Shown here in pieces: positions 8,186-15,693 of a DNA stretch of 30,155 bases. The position numbers and the translations under genes were made by a program. Position 1 is the first letter of the stretch. Each line of letters begins with the position of its first letter. This DNA is from an uncultured Collinsella sp. (GTDB taxonomy: Bacteria > Actinomycetota > Coriobacteriia > Coriobacteriales > Coriobacteriaceae). The stretch covers positions 1 to 30,155 of the forward strand of contig CABUZE010000001.1 of the NCBI GenBank assembly GCA_902495955.1. Direction: 5' to 3'. The notes under the pieces were generated by a model, which worked only from the letters and a program-made list of their open reading frames with translations, searched no databases and was not told the DNA's origin.

Positions 8186-9019
8186 ATGGCAGGCCTGTTC
8201 AACATCCTTAAGGTCACCGTCAGCGAGGACAAGATTTGCGCGCATGTGCTGGTGAACCCCGGCATGCCGCTCATGACCTCGGAGGATATCGAGGCCACGG
8301 CGCGCGTGTACTACCTGGTGCCGGCGATTGCCAAGCACCTGTGTCTGGGCGATTCGGGTCGCGAGTTCCAGGACTGCATGGGCCAGACCGAGCTTTGCCA
8401 CCTGCTGGAGCACGTGACGGTCGAGCTCATGAACGAGACCGGTCTTGCCGGCAGCATTTCGTGCGGCCGCACTCGCGTGAGCGAGCATGACGAGCGCGTC
8501 TTTGAGGTTGAGCTTTCGTGTCCCGATGACGCGTTGGCCATTGGCGCGCTGTCGTCGGCGACCTTTATGATGGACTGGGCGTACCTGCACGCCGACCAGC
8601 CGGCCCCCGACGTGGAAGGCACGGTCGCGGGCCTGCGCAACCTGGTGCTGGGCATGCGTGCCGAGGCCGAGGGCAAGGACCCGCACGAGGCCGTTGCCGC
8701 TGCGAACGGCGAGGACGCGGCCGAGGATGCGCCCGAGGGCGACGCTCCCGCCGACGCCGACACTGAGCCCGTTGCCGAGGCGCCCGTTGAGCCCGAGTCT
8801 GCGGAGCCCCAAGGCGTCCCGAGTTTTGACGACGAGCCGCAGATGCCAATCGATACCGAGGGTGCGGTCGCCGAGAACCACGAGGCCCCCGCGGCCGTCT
8901 TTGGCGGTGCGGCAACGGCTCCGTCTGGCTCGGCGCACGAGGGCAACCTGCCGCTCGTCGATGGCGCCGGCGAGGACCCGGCCGCCACTGTGGCCATGCC
9001 TGCCATGCCGCAGGAGTAG
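8186..9019 (+). CDS. Stand-alone cyanophycin-synthetase N-domain homologue with acidic tail
   Basis: This 277-residue protein has an ordered N-terminal part (1-160) and a low-complexity Ala/Glu/Pro/Asp tail (165-277). The folded part matches the N-terminal domain of cyanophycin synthetase (CphA1) by eye. HLLEHVTVELMNETGLAG at 72-89 corresponds to the CphA1 H(I/V)VEHxALELQ..AG stretch and is followed by GRTR at 94-97. FEVELSCPDDALAIGALSSA then corresponds to the E-Y-D...A segment, and the final helix is EGTVAGLRNLVLGMR. HxxEH at 72-76 is also an inverse-zincin type metal motif. No ATP-grasp or Mur-ligase domain follows, so it cannot make cyanophycin. A hydrolase or polymer-binding role is inference. 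AGGGGAG precedes the ATG. It is the second gene of the CNNM operon. Confidence 0.8.
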   Translation: MAGLFNILKVTVSEDKICAHVLVNPGMPLMTSEDIEATARVYYLVPAIAKHLCLGDSGREFQDCMGQTELCHLLEHVTVELMNETGLAGSISCGRTRVSEHDERVFEVELSCPDDALAIGALSSATFMMDWAYLHADQPAPDVEGTVAGLRNLVLGMRAEAEGKDPHEAVAAANGEDAAEDAPEGDAPADADTEPVAEAPVEPESAEPQGVPSFDDEPQMPIDTEGAVAENHEAPAAVFGGAATAPSGSAHEGNLPLVDGAGEDPAATVAMPAMPQE

Positions 9020-9098
9020 GTTCGCTCGCTTATCACCATCATGTACCTGCGCTTTTACCGTACGCAGATGAGCGCGACGGCAAGTGTTGCGCTGCGGG

Positions 9099-9104
9099 TA
9101 TAAT
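9099..9104 (+). promoter_or_regulatory. Consensus -10 box (TATAAT) before the YtxH gene
   Basis: A perfect TATAAT lies 51 bases before the start codon in otherwise GC-rich sequence. No good -35 is visible at 16-18 bases upstream, so strength is uncertain. Confidence 0.5.
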
Positions 9105-9155
9105 GGACAGCATTCAAACGGTGGGCATCGAGGTGCCCGCAGGAGAGGAATGATC

Positions 9156-9545
9156 ATGGGAAAGACTTTCAGCTTTGTCTCCGGTGCGCTCTTTGGTGCT
9201 GCCGCCGGCGCTATCATCGGCGTTGCTCTGGCCCCGCGCTCGGGTGCCGAGACCCGCGCCATGGCCGCCGATATCGCCAATGACGCCTGGGACAACATGC
9301 GTGACACCTACGAGCACAGTGCCGAGGAGGCTCGTGCCGCGGTCAACGACTTTGGTCCGATGGTCGATGCCAAGACCGATGACCTGCGCGCCAAGGTCGA
9401 CCTGGCCCGCGAGCGCATGGACCAGCTTCGCGAGCAGCTCAACGACGCCATATCGGGCGGCAACGTGACGCCCGCTGCCGACGTCGTGGTCGAGAACGTC
9501 GCTGAGACCGACACCGAGGCCACGGAGCCCTCGACCGAGGCATAA
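9156..9545 (+). CDS. YtxH-domain membrane-associated protein
   Basis: This 129-residue protein has one glycine/alanine-rich N-terminal membrane segment (about residues 5-27, FVSGALFGAAAGAIIGVALA) followed by APRSGAETR, the classical YtxH signature. An amphipathic coiled-coil region follows (about 35-100), then an acidic Thr/Glu tail. The start at 9156 is preferred because AGGAG at 9141 is then 10 bases away; the in-frame ATG at 9150 would be only 4 away. Its stop overlaps the next start by one base (TAATG), so the two are translationally coupled. YtxH proteins are linked to envelope stress in Firmicutes, but their molecular role is not known. Confidence 0.88.
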   Translation: MGKTFSFVSGALFGAAAGAIIGVALAPRSGAETRAMAADIANDAWDNMRDTYEHSAEEARAAVNDFGPMVDAKTDDLRAKVDLARERMDQLREQLNDAISGGNVTPAADVVVENVAETDTEATEPSTEA

Positions 9546-10300
9546 TGCGCGCAGGGGATTTTGTCGGCGTCAAGGTTTATCGTAAGCCTGCCGAAGACAA
9601 GCGCACCAAAAAGGACGGCACGCCGCGCAGCCCCAAAAAGCTCGGCAAGATTCACTTTCCGGTCTTTACCCCGGGCGGCACGCGCGTGGTGGGCTTTATG
9701 GTCCGCCAGTCCGATATCGCGGGTATGATCGAGCGCCCCGACCGCTTTGTGGCGCTCGATGCCATCGGCGTCTATGAGGGTGCCGTCGCGGTCGACGACG
9801 TCAAGGGCACCTACGATGCCGCCGCGGCCAAGCGCCTCGATATCAACCTGGACGATTGCATCATCTGGATTGGCATGGACGTGCGCACGGAATCGGGCGA
9901 TGCCGTGGGCTACTGCTCGGACGTTGAGTTCAAGCCGCGCTCGGGTATTGTGCAGACGTTCTACGTGACCGCCGGTGCCGCTTCGAGCGTGCTGGTGGGC
10001 GACACGCAGGTGCCGCCGACGATGCTGCGCGGCTACGAGAACGGCGCGATGATTGTCTCGGACGAGGTCAAGACGCTCGGGTATTCGGGCGGCGCGGCCG
10101 CCAAGGCTGCCGAGGCCAGCGTCGTGGTGGGAGATAAGGTCAAGAAGGGCGCCAAGGTGCTCGATGACAAGGGATCGGTCGCCGTGGACAAGGGCAGCCG
10201 CGCACTGGGCAAGCAGCTCGGCAAGACGCGCGGTATGTTCAAGGCCTTTAAGGACGAATATCAAAAGGCGAGCGGGGGCTCGTCAAAAGCTAGCAAATAG
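9545..10300 (+). CDS. PRC-barrel domain protein
   Basis: This 251-residue soluble protein appears to contain two PRC-barrel-like units. The first is at about 5-90 (VGVKVYRKP, LGKIHFPVFTPGGTRVVGFMV). The second is at about 105-185 (IWIGMDVRTESGDAVGYCSDVEFKPRSGIVQTF). A basic, Lys-rich C-terminal region follows from 200, rich in short KGxK units. The start codon overlaps the YtxH stop, so coexpression is certain if either gene is expressed. PRC-barrels mediate protein-protein contacts in photosynthetic reaction centres, RimM and envelope proteins. The coupling with a membrane YtxH protein suggests the two form a membrane-attached complex. That is inference, and no enzyme motif is visible. Confidence 0.8.
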   Translation: MRAGDFVGVKVYRKPAEDKRTKKDGTPRSPKKLGKIHFPVFTPGGTRVVGFMVRQSDIAGMIERPDRFVALDAIGVYEGAVAVDDVKGTYDAAAAKRLDINLDDCIIWIGMDVRTESGDAVGYCSDVEFKPRSGIVQTFYVTAGAASSVLVGDTQVPPTMLRGYENGAMIVSDEVKTLGYSGGAAAKAAEASVVVGDKVKKGAKVLDDKGSVAVDKGSRALGKQLGKTRGMFKAFKDEYQKASGGSSKASK

Positions 10301-10321
10301 CGACGTACCAAATGATGGGAG

Positions 10322-10351
10322 GCGAGCCGGAGACATGTTGCTCCGGCTCGC
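10322..10351 (+). terminator. Hairpin between the PRC-barrel and deacetylase-like genes
   Basis: A perfect 11-bp stem is formed by GCGAGCCGGAG (10322-10332) and CTCCGGCTCGC (10341-10351) with an 8-base loop. It is followed by TGTGTTTAT, a poor T-tract, so it may terminate only partly. Confidence 0.6.
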
Positions 10352-10372
10352 TGTGTTTATGGGGGAGGGCAC

Positions 10373-11779
10373 ATGCGCCAAAACGGATCTAACTTAAACG
10401 GGCCCTCGGGTGCGCGTCCGACGACGCGCCGCGACCTGGGGCAGCTGCCCAGCGGGCAGCGTCGACGCCGCCGTAAGCCCGGCGCGATGTACCTCAACCA
10501 TAGCCGTGGGTTTAGCGATCGCAGCGCGCGCATCGGCAACGGGCGCTCGCCGCGTCGACCGTCCCGCCTGCCCTATGCGCTCATCGCCGTGGGTTGCGCG
10601 CTCGTGCTGTTTATCGCTGCCGTCGTGGGCTACGTCAACCGCAGCGTGGACGTGGAACTCAACGGGCAAAAGACCGCGGTGCGCGTGGGCTCTACGTTGC
10701 AGAATCTTATCGACGATCAAAGCCTGACCGAAACGTACGACGCCGGCGATCTGCTGGCCGGCGACGACAGCGTGCTCAAGCGCCATGGCGGCGAAAAGCT
10801 GGCGGTGAAGGTCGACGGCAAGCGCGTGAAGCAAGGCAAATGGGATAGTCGCGAGCTTACGGGTGGCGAGAAGGTGACGGTCAAGGACGGCCGCAACGTG
10901 TACGAAAAGCACGAGGTCCAGGCCACGACCATCGAGCCAAAGATTAAGGTCGAGGGCACGGGTGCCATTGAGTATGTCAAAACCTGGGGCGTTCAGGGCC
11001 GCTCCGAGGTATGGGTCGGCGAGCAGTCGGGCAAGACGCAGGACCGCGGCGAAGTCGTGCCCGCCACCGACTGCGTAGTCGAGTGCGCAAGCGTGGCGCC
11101 CAAGGGCAACGAAAAGTACGTGGCCCTGACATTTGACGAGGGTCCGAGCGGCGCGACCAAGCAGATCTTGCAGGTGCTCAAGGAAAAGGGCGTCACGGCG
11201 ACGTTCTTCCTTTCGGGCGATGCCGCGGAAGCCTCGCCCGCTACTGCCAAAGCGATTGCCGATGCCGGGTGCGAGATCGGCTCCAACAGCTACAGCGATG
11301 ATTCGCTCAAGGGCGAGGATCGCGAGACGGTACGCAAGCAGATCACGAAGGGCACCGAGGCGATTAAGTCGGCGACCGGCGTCGAGACGATGTTGCTGCG
11401 TGCCCCCTACGCCGCGTTTGACGAGCAAAACTGGATCGACTCGATGGACCTGGTATCCGCCGTGGTTTCGTGGAATATCGATTCGGGCGACTGGCTGCTC
11501 AACGGCGCTGACGAGCAAGTATCGACCGTGCTCGACTCGATGACGCCGGGCAATATCGTGCTGCTTACCGATAGCGATGAGTGCGCCGAGCAGACGCTCG
11601 AGGCGCTGCCGCAGATTATCGATGGCCTAGTCGCCGATGGCTACAAGATCGTGACGCTCAGCGACCTGGTCAAGACGGACACGGCATTGAGCAAAAAGCT
11701 CACCTCGCTCACCAAGGTTTCCATGCCCAAAAACGCCGTGTTCCCCCAACTCCCCGAGGACGACGACACCACAGAGTAG
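10373..11779 (+). CDS. Degenerate NodB-type polysaccharide deacetylase, membrane anchored
   Basis: This 468-residue protein has a basic cytoplasmic N-terminus (1-66), one membrane helix (67-87) and an extracytoplasmic linker domain (90-245, DUF348/G5-like in its first part). A NodB-like domain follows (248-435). Every metal-site motif is altered. TFDDGPS is TFDEGPS (253-259). The H-T-x-x-H motif is N-S-Y-S-D within GCEIGSNSYSDDSL (299-312), so both metal histidines are gone. The LLHD motif is LLTD (397-400). RAPY (343-346) and SGDW (371-374) persist. The fold is kept but deacetylation is unlikely; binding of glycan or peptidoglycan is a plausible remaining role. GGGGAGGG precedes the ATG. The gene is intact, so this is not simple decay. 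Confidence 0.88.
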   Translation: MRQNGSNLNGPSGARPTTRRDLGQLPSGQRRRRRKPGAMYLNHSRGFSDRSARIGNGRSPRRPSRLPYALIAVGCALVLFIAAVVGYVNRSVDVELNGQKTAVRVGSTLQNLIDDQSLTETYDAGDLLAGDDSVLKRHGGEKLAVKVDGKRVKQGKWDSRELTGGEKVTVKDGRNVYEKHEVQATTIEPKIKVEGTGAIEYVKTWGVQGRSEVWVGEQSGKTQDRGEVVPATDCVVECASVAPKGNEKYVALTFDEGPSGATKQILQVLKEKGVTATFFLSGDAAEASPATAKAIADAGCEIGSNSYSDDSLKGEDRETVRKQITKGTEAIKSATGVETMLLRAPYAAFDEQNWIDSMDLVSAVVSWNIDSGDWLLNGADEQVSTVLDSMTPGNIVLLTDSDECAEQTLEALPQIIDGLVADGYKIVTLSDLVKTDTALSKKLTSLTKVSMPKNAVFPQLPEDDDTTE

Positions 11780-11966
11780 TCATCGGGGACGTTCTTAAAC
11801 GACTAGCTATTTGGGACACTCTTGCGAAAACCCGGCACTTGGGGACTGTCCCCAACTGCCGGCATCTGGGGACGTTCCTTTTCTGTCAGCAGTTAGGGAC
11901 AGCCCTGTTCTGCCGCTCGCAAAGAGTGTCCCTGGCGACTAGTCGTTGAAGAACGTCCCCAATGGC
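11776..11966. repeat. Long nested palindrome, GGGGAC/GTCCCC family
   Basis: The outer arms are GTCATCGGGGACGTTCTTAA (from 11777) and its complement near 11945-11962, with CGACTAG on the inner side of both. A second nested pair is GGGACACTCTTGCGAAA (11810) with CTCGCAAAGAGTGTCCC (11913). The core CCGGCACTTGGGGAC/GTCCCCAACTGCCGG is self-complementary (11830-11859). Another pair lies at 11863-11905. The left arm overlaps the deacetylase stop codon. It fills the first part of the 485-base gap before 12265. Confidence 0.8.
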
Positions 11967-12042
11967 TATGTCACGGATACGTCAGCGTTTGGTATGCCTG
12001 CAATGTGCAGCGCATAAATTCGGTGCCGCAGCGCGATGCTGA

Positions 12043-12264
12043 TGCTATAGTTACTGCGGTTAATGAGGGTCAAGAGAAAGGTTACAGGTGAAATCCAAAC
12101 CTCGACCATACAGTCGATGACCCCATGCAGGTGCTTTCTGCGCGTGCACGGGGTGTGAGCGCCGAGCGGCGTGCCGCCCGCGCATGCGTATACATATCTA
12201 AAAGTCCACGGATTGCGTGCCGGCATGGTCGCGCGGTCCGCAGGAATAATGATGGGGAGCACCA
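12043..12264 (+). promoter_or_regulatory. Extended -10 promoter and long leader of the MgtE-like gene
   Basis: TGCTATAGT (12043-12051) is a TG-N-TATAGT extended -10. Transcription from it would give a leader of about 205 bases before the TTG start. The leader contains pairable stretches, such as ACCCCATGCA (12120) with TGCACGGGGT (12147, one mismatch) and several GCGC-rich arms. I did not recognise a known riboswitch consensus, but a metal-sensing leader would fit the downstream genes. No small open frame stands out here. Confidence 0.45.
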
Positions 12265-14109
12265 TTGAATTATCTGAGTGAGATGCTCAAATTGCCGGTC
12301 TTGGACGTCGACGGCGAAAAGCTCGGCGTGGTTAACGATTTTGGCATTGCAACCGGCGAAGTTTTTCCGCACGTGACGTCGCTCGCGTTCCGTGGCCCCG
12401 GCAAGACGCCGTTTATGATCAGCTGGCGCAAATGGGTCGACCGTATCGACGAGACGGGTGTACACCTTAAGACATCGGCCACCGAAATCCGTTTTTCGTA
12501 CCTGCAGCCGACCGAGCTGTTGCTGGCGCGTGACGTTCTCAATAAGCAGATCGTCGACACGCAGGGCATGAAGGTCGTGCGCGTAAACGACATCAAGTTT
12601 TCCATGTCGGGCGAAAATCAGCTGCGCCTGCTGGGTGCCGAAGTTGGTGCCCGCGGTCTGCTGCGCGCGATCAGCCCCACACTTGAGCATGTCGTCGAGG
12701 GCTTTATGAAACACCTGGGCAAGCCGCTCAGCGAGGACATTATCGCCTGGTCTTACATGGACCTGCTCGACCGTTCGACTAAGAACATCCAGCTCTCGGT
12801 GTCGCACAAGACGCTTGGCGAGCTGTATCCTGCCGACATTGCCGACATCATCGAGCAGCTCGACCCGCGCCTGCGTGCGCAGGTGTTCGCGCAGCTCGAC
12901 ACCGCCCAGGCCGCCGAGGCCATCTCGGAGTTCGATGACGACGAGCTCATGACCGAGATGCTCGAGGGCCTGTCCGATACGGACGCATCGTCGATGCTAG
13001 CCATGATGGACCCGGACGACGCCGCCGACCTGATTGACGAGCTCGATTACGAGAAGGCCGAGAAGCTCCTGCGCCTGATGGGCGTCAAGGAGGAGAAGGC
13101 GATTCGTAACCTGCTGGGCTATGAGGACAACACCGCCGGCCGCATCATGACCTCGGAGTTTGTCTCGCTGCCCGCCACGGCGACGGTCGGCGATGCCATC
13201 GAGGCGATTCGCAAACTCGATGAGGACTTCGAGAGCGTCTATTACGTCTATACCGAGGATCCGAGCGGCATGCTGACGGGCGTGCTCTCGCTGCGCACGC
13301 TGATCGTGGCCGACCGCGACGCCACGCTGGGTCAGCTCGCCTATCGCGATCTGGTCTATGTGTCGCCCGACGAGGACCAGGAAGACGTGACGGACGAGAT
13401 GACCAAGTACGACCTGGTTGCCATCCCTGTCTGCGACGAGAACCGTCATATCCTGGGTATCGTAACCTTCGACGACGCCATGGACGTTATCGCCGAGGAG
13501 CATCAGGAGGACCTGCAGATCGCCGGTGTCGGCGCGGGCGATAGCGCGTCGGACGACTCGACGAACGTGCTCAGCTGGTTCGTGCATCGTCAGTACTGGG
13601 TCGTCGTGTGGGGCATCGCCTCGTGCATTATGGCGACGGTGCTGGGGACGGCACTGGGCTCCGCGCATCTGGTGGTGTTCCCCATGTGCGCCATGCCGCT
13701 CGTGCTGCTGGCGGCCTCGCGCATGGTGTCGTTCGTCAAGAACTACTTCCTCGAGTACGACGGTCACGACGACGAGCCCAAACCGTACCTGGGATTCTTC
13801 TTCCAGAGCACGGGTATGGGCCTGATCCTTTCGCTCGTGACCTATCTGTGCGCGCAGCTGGTGCGCACTGCCGCGTTCCTCGATGCCCCTATGTTTGAGG
13901 AGCAGCTCTTTACCGGCTGCTTTAACATCGCGGCCATCATCTGCCTGGTGGGCAACATGAGCGCCGTGATTTACCTGATGGTGCTGTTCTGGCGCGATGA
14001 GCACGACCTCAATACGTCGGGCACCGCCATGAACGTCATTGCCGTCATGATCTCGTGTGTGGCGTACTGCGCTGCTGCGGTGCTGCTCACCATGTCGGTC
14101 ATGGGGTAG
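12265..14109 (+). CDS. PRC-barrel / MgtE_N / CBS membrane protein
   Basis: This 614-residue protein begins with PRC-barrel-like units (1-140; LPVLDVDGEKLGVVNDFGIA and RDVLNKQIVDTQGMKVVRV). An MgtE_N superhelix follows (about 190-285; PADIADIIEQLDPRLRAQVF, DPDDAADLIDEL). Two CBS domains cover about 295-420, opened by YEDNTAGRIMTSEFVSL, which is typical of MgtE. The C-terminal region (445-614) has about five membrane helices but lacks the GNxGxQ-type pore signature of MgtE. It is therefore better read as an Mg2+/nucleotide-sensing module on another membrane domain than as a channel. TTG at 12265 is the start, with GGGGAG 6 bases upstream; nearby ATGs are out of frame. The NRAMP-like gene starts 8 bases after the stop. 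Confidence 0.85.
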   Translation: MNYLSEMLKLPVLDVDGEKLGVVNDFGIATGEVFPHVTSLAFRGPGKTPFMISWRKWVDRIDETGVHLKTSATEIRFSYLQPTELLLARDVLNKQIVDTQGMKVVRVNDIKFSMSGENQLRLLGAEVGARGLLRAISPTLEHVVEGFMKHLGKPLSEDIIAWSYMDLLDRSTKNIQLSVSHKTLGELYPADIADIIEQLDPRLRAQVFAQLDTAQAAEAISEFDDDELMTEMLEGLSDTDASSMLAMMDPDDAADLIDELDYEKAEKLLRLMGVKEEKAIRNLLGYEDNTAGRIMTSEFVSLPATATVGDAIEAIRKLDEDFESVYYVYTEDPSGMLTGVLSLRTLIVADRDATLGQLAYRDLVYVSPDEDQEDVTDEMTKYDLVAIPVCDENRHILGIVTFDDAMDVIAEEHQEDLQIAGVGAGDSASDDSTNVLSWFVHRQYWVVVWGIASCIMATVLGTALGSAHLVVFPMCAMPLVLLAASRMVSFVKNYFLEYDGHDDEPKPYLGFFFQSTGMGLILSLVTYLCAQLVRTAAFLDAPMFEEQLFTGCFNIAAIICLVGNMSAVIYLMVLFWRDEHDLNTSGTAMNVIAVMISCVAYCAAAVLLTMSVMG

Positions 14110-14117
14110 GTGGTCGT

Positions 14118-15380
14118 GTGCAAAATACGAAGCAAAAGCCGAGCACCAAGCAAAAGTTGACCATCGCGGCCATCTTTGGCGCTATGGGTCCCGGTCTGCT
14201 GGCGGCGCTTTCGGGCAATGACGCCGGCGGCATCGCCACGTATTCCAGCGCGGGCGCCAGCTATGGCTATAAGATGCTCTGGATGCTTCCCGTCATGACC
14301 GTGCTGCTTATCGTGACGCAGGAGACCGCGGCGCGCTGCGGATGTGTCACGGGTAAGGGCCTGGCGTCGCTCATTCGCGAGCGCTTTGGCGTTCGCAAGA
14401 GCGTGCTGGCCATGGCGGCACTGTTGATCGCCAACACGGCGGTGACCATCTCGGAGTTCGCGGGTATCGCGAGCGGCCTTGCTCTGTTTGGCGTTCCGGC
14501 GAGCATCTCGGTGCCGCTCGTGGCGCTGCTGGTGTGGATGCTTACCATGTCGGGCAGTTTCCAGCGCATCGAGAAGATTCTGCTGCTGGTAAGCTGCGTG
14601 TTCGTGACCTACATCGTCGCTGCGTTTATGGCCGGCCCCAACTGGGGCGAGGTCGCGGTCGACTTGGTCGTCCCCAATATTCAGAACGATCCCAGCTACG
14701 TGTCGCTCGTGGTCGCAACGATCGGTACCACCATCGCACCGTGGATGATCTTCTTGGCTCAGAACAACGTGGTCGATAAGAATGCGGGCGAGGACGACAT
14801 CGTGCTGCAGCGTATTGATACCGTGAGCGGCTCGATCGCTGCTGATATCATTGCGGGCTTCATTATCATCACGACCGGTACGGTGCTGTTCCCGGCGGGT
14901 ATTCAGATTAGCGATGCCGCCGATGCCGCCCGCGCGCTGGAGCCCATCGCGGGCCAGTGGTCCACGGTGCTGTTTGCCTCGGGCCTGGTCGCAGCGAGCT
15001 TTTTGGCTGCCTGCGTGCTGCCGGGCGTTACGTCGAGTGCCATCTGCGAGGCTTTTGGTTGGGAGCGCGGCGCCGATCGCAGCTGGGACGAGGCCCCGGT
15101 TTACCGCGGCATCATTACGGCCATCATCGGCATTTCTGCTGTGTTGGTGCTCATGCCTGGCGTCGATTTGTTCCAGATTATGATGACCTCGCAGGTCATC
15201 AACGGCGTGCTGCTGCCCGTAGTCTTGGTATTCCAGGTGGTTATCGCGGCGGATCGCCACATTATGGGCGCCAACCGCAACGGCCGCGTATGGAACGTGC
15301 TCACGTGGGCGACTATCGGCGTGATTACGGTGTTGACGGTCGTCATGTTTGTCCTACAGGCAATGGGCTACAGCGCTTAG
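14118..15380 (+). CDS. NRAMP-family divalent metal transporter, non-canonical (NRMT-like)
   Basis: This 420-residue protein has about 11 membrane segments and the NRAMP layout. The canonical TM1 DPGN metal motif reads DAGG (SGNDAGGIATYS, about 32-43), keeping Asp but losing Asn. The TM6 MPH motif reads APW (TTIAPWM, 204-210), losing the Met that selects transition metals. Loss of that Met is what distinguishes the NRAMP-related magnesium transporters, which were described in the related gut bacterium Eggerthella lenta (from memory). Mg2+ or Mn2+ uptake is therefore more likely than iron. GTG at 14118 is the start, 8 bases after the MgtE-like gene, with TAGGTGG upstream; an earlier frame extension overlaps that gene. 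The two genes should form an operon. Confidence 0.85.
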   Translation: MQNTKQKPSTKQKLTIAAIFGAMGPGLLAALSGNDAGGIATYSSAGASYGYKMLWMLPVMTVLLIVTQETAARCGCVTGKGLASLIRERFGVRKSVLAMAALLIANTAVTISEFAGIASGLALFGVPASISVPLVALLVWMLTMSGSFQRIEKILLLVSCVFVTYIVAAFMAGPNWGEVAVDLVVPNIQNDPSYVSLVVATIGTTIAPWMIFLAQNNVVDKNAGEDDIVLQRIDTVSGSIAADIIAGFIIITTGTVLFPAGIQISDAADAARALEPIAGQWSTVLFASGLVAASFLAACVLPGVTSSAICEAFGWERGADRSWDEAPVYRGIITAIIGISAVLVLMPGVDLFQIMMTSQVINGVLLPVVLVFQVVIAADRHIMGANRNGRVWNVLTWATIGVITVLTVVMFVLQAMGYSA

Positions 15381-15398
15381 CGCCCACTTTTGCCTCCG

Positions 15399-15433
15399 AA
15401 CAGGCTGCAGCGATGGGTTGCGGCCTGTTTTTT
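15399..15433 (+). terminator. Intrinsic terminator of the MgtE-like/NRAMP-like operon
   Basis: CAGGCTGCA (15401-15409) pairs with TGCGGCCTG (15420-15428) with one G-U pair, followed by six T. Confidence 0.85.
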
Positions 15434-15462
15434 GTCTGCTATAGGGTGCTAGTTATATGGCA

Positions 15463-15693
15463 GTGGGCAAAAAATGCCAAATATGAGTACTGTTGCTAAG
15501 TGAATAGCATTTACATCCAAGAAGATAATGAACATAACCTATAGTATGTCCATTAAAATTGGCCCCCAATACGCCCTAAAGCAGTCAGGTTGGCTGCTTT
15601 AGGGGGCTGTAGGGGTCGCCCGGATGTCATTTTGGGTGATTTTACCTGCTACTAAAATGGTAACAGTACTCATATTTGGCCTTTTTTGCCCAC
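15463..15693. repeat. 231-bp MITE-like element with 34-bp inverted ends
   Basis: Left arm 15463-15496 (GTGGGCAAAAAATGCCAAAT and on) and right arm 15660-15693 match as inverted repeats at 32 of 34 positions. In the centre CCCTAAAGCAG (15574-15584) and CTGCTTTAGGG (15594-15604) form a perfect 11-bp hairpin. The interior is more AT-rich than its surroundings and has no gene. No clear target-site duplication is seen. It makes up most of the 537-base gap 15381-15917. Confidence 0.7.

Noticed and set aside
8186..9019. Annotation as a cyanophycin synthetase
   Set aside because: Only the N-terminal domain is present; ATP-grasp and Mur-ligase domains are absent.
6746..9307. An 853-codon minus-strand open frame
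   Set aside because: It lies opposite three recognisable plus-strand genes (CNNM, CphA1 N-domain-like, YtxH) and has no domain signature; it is a codon-bias artefact.
12265..14109. Annotation as an MgtE magnesium channel
   Set aside because: The MgtE_N and CBS parts match, but the membrane part lacks the conserved pore signature.
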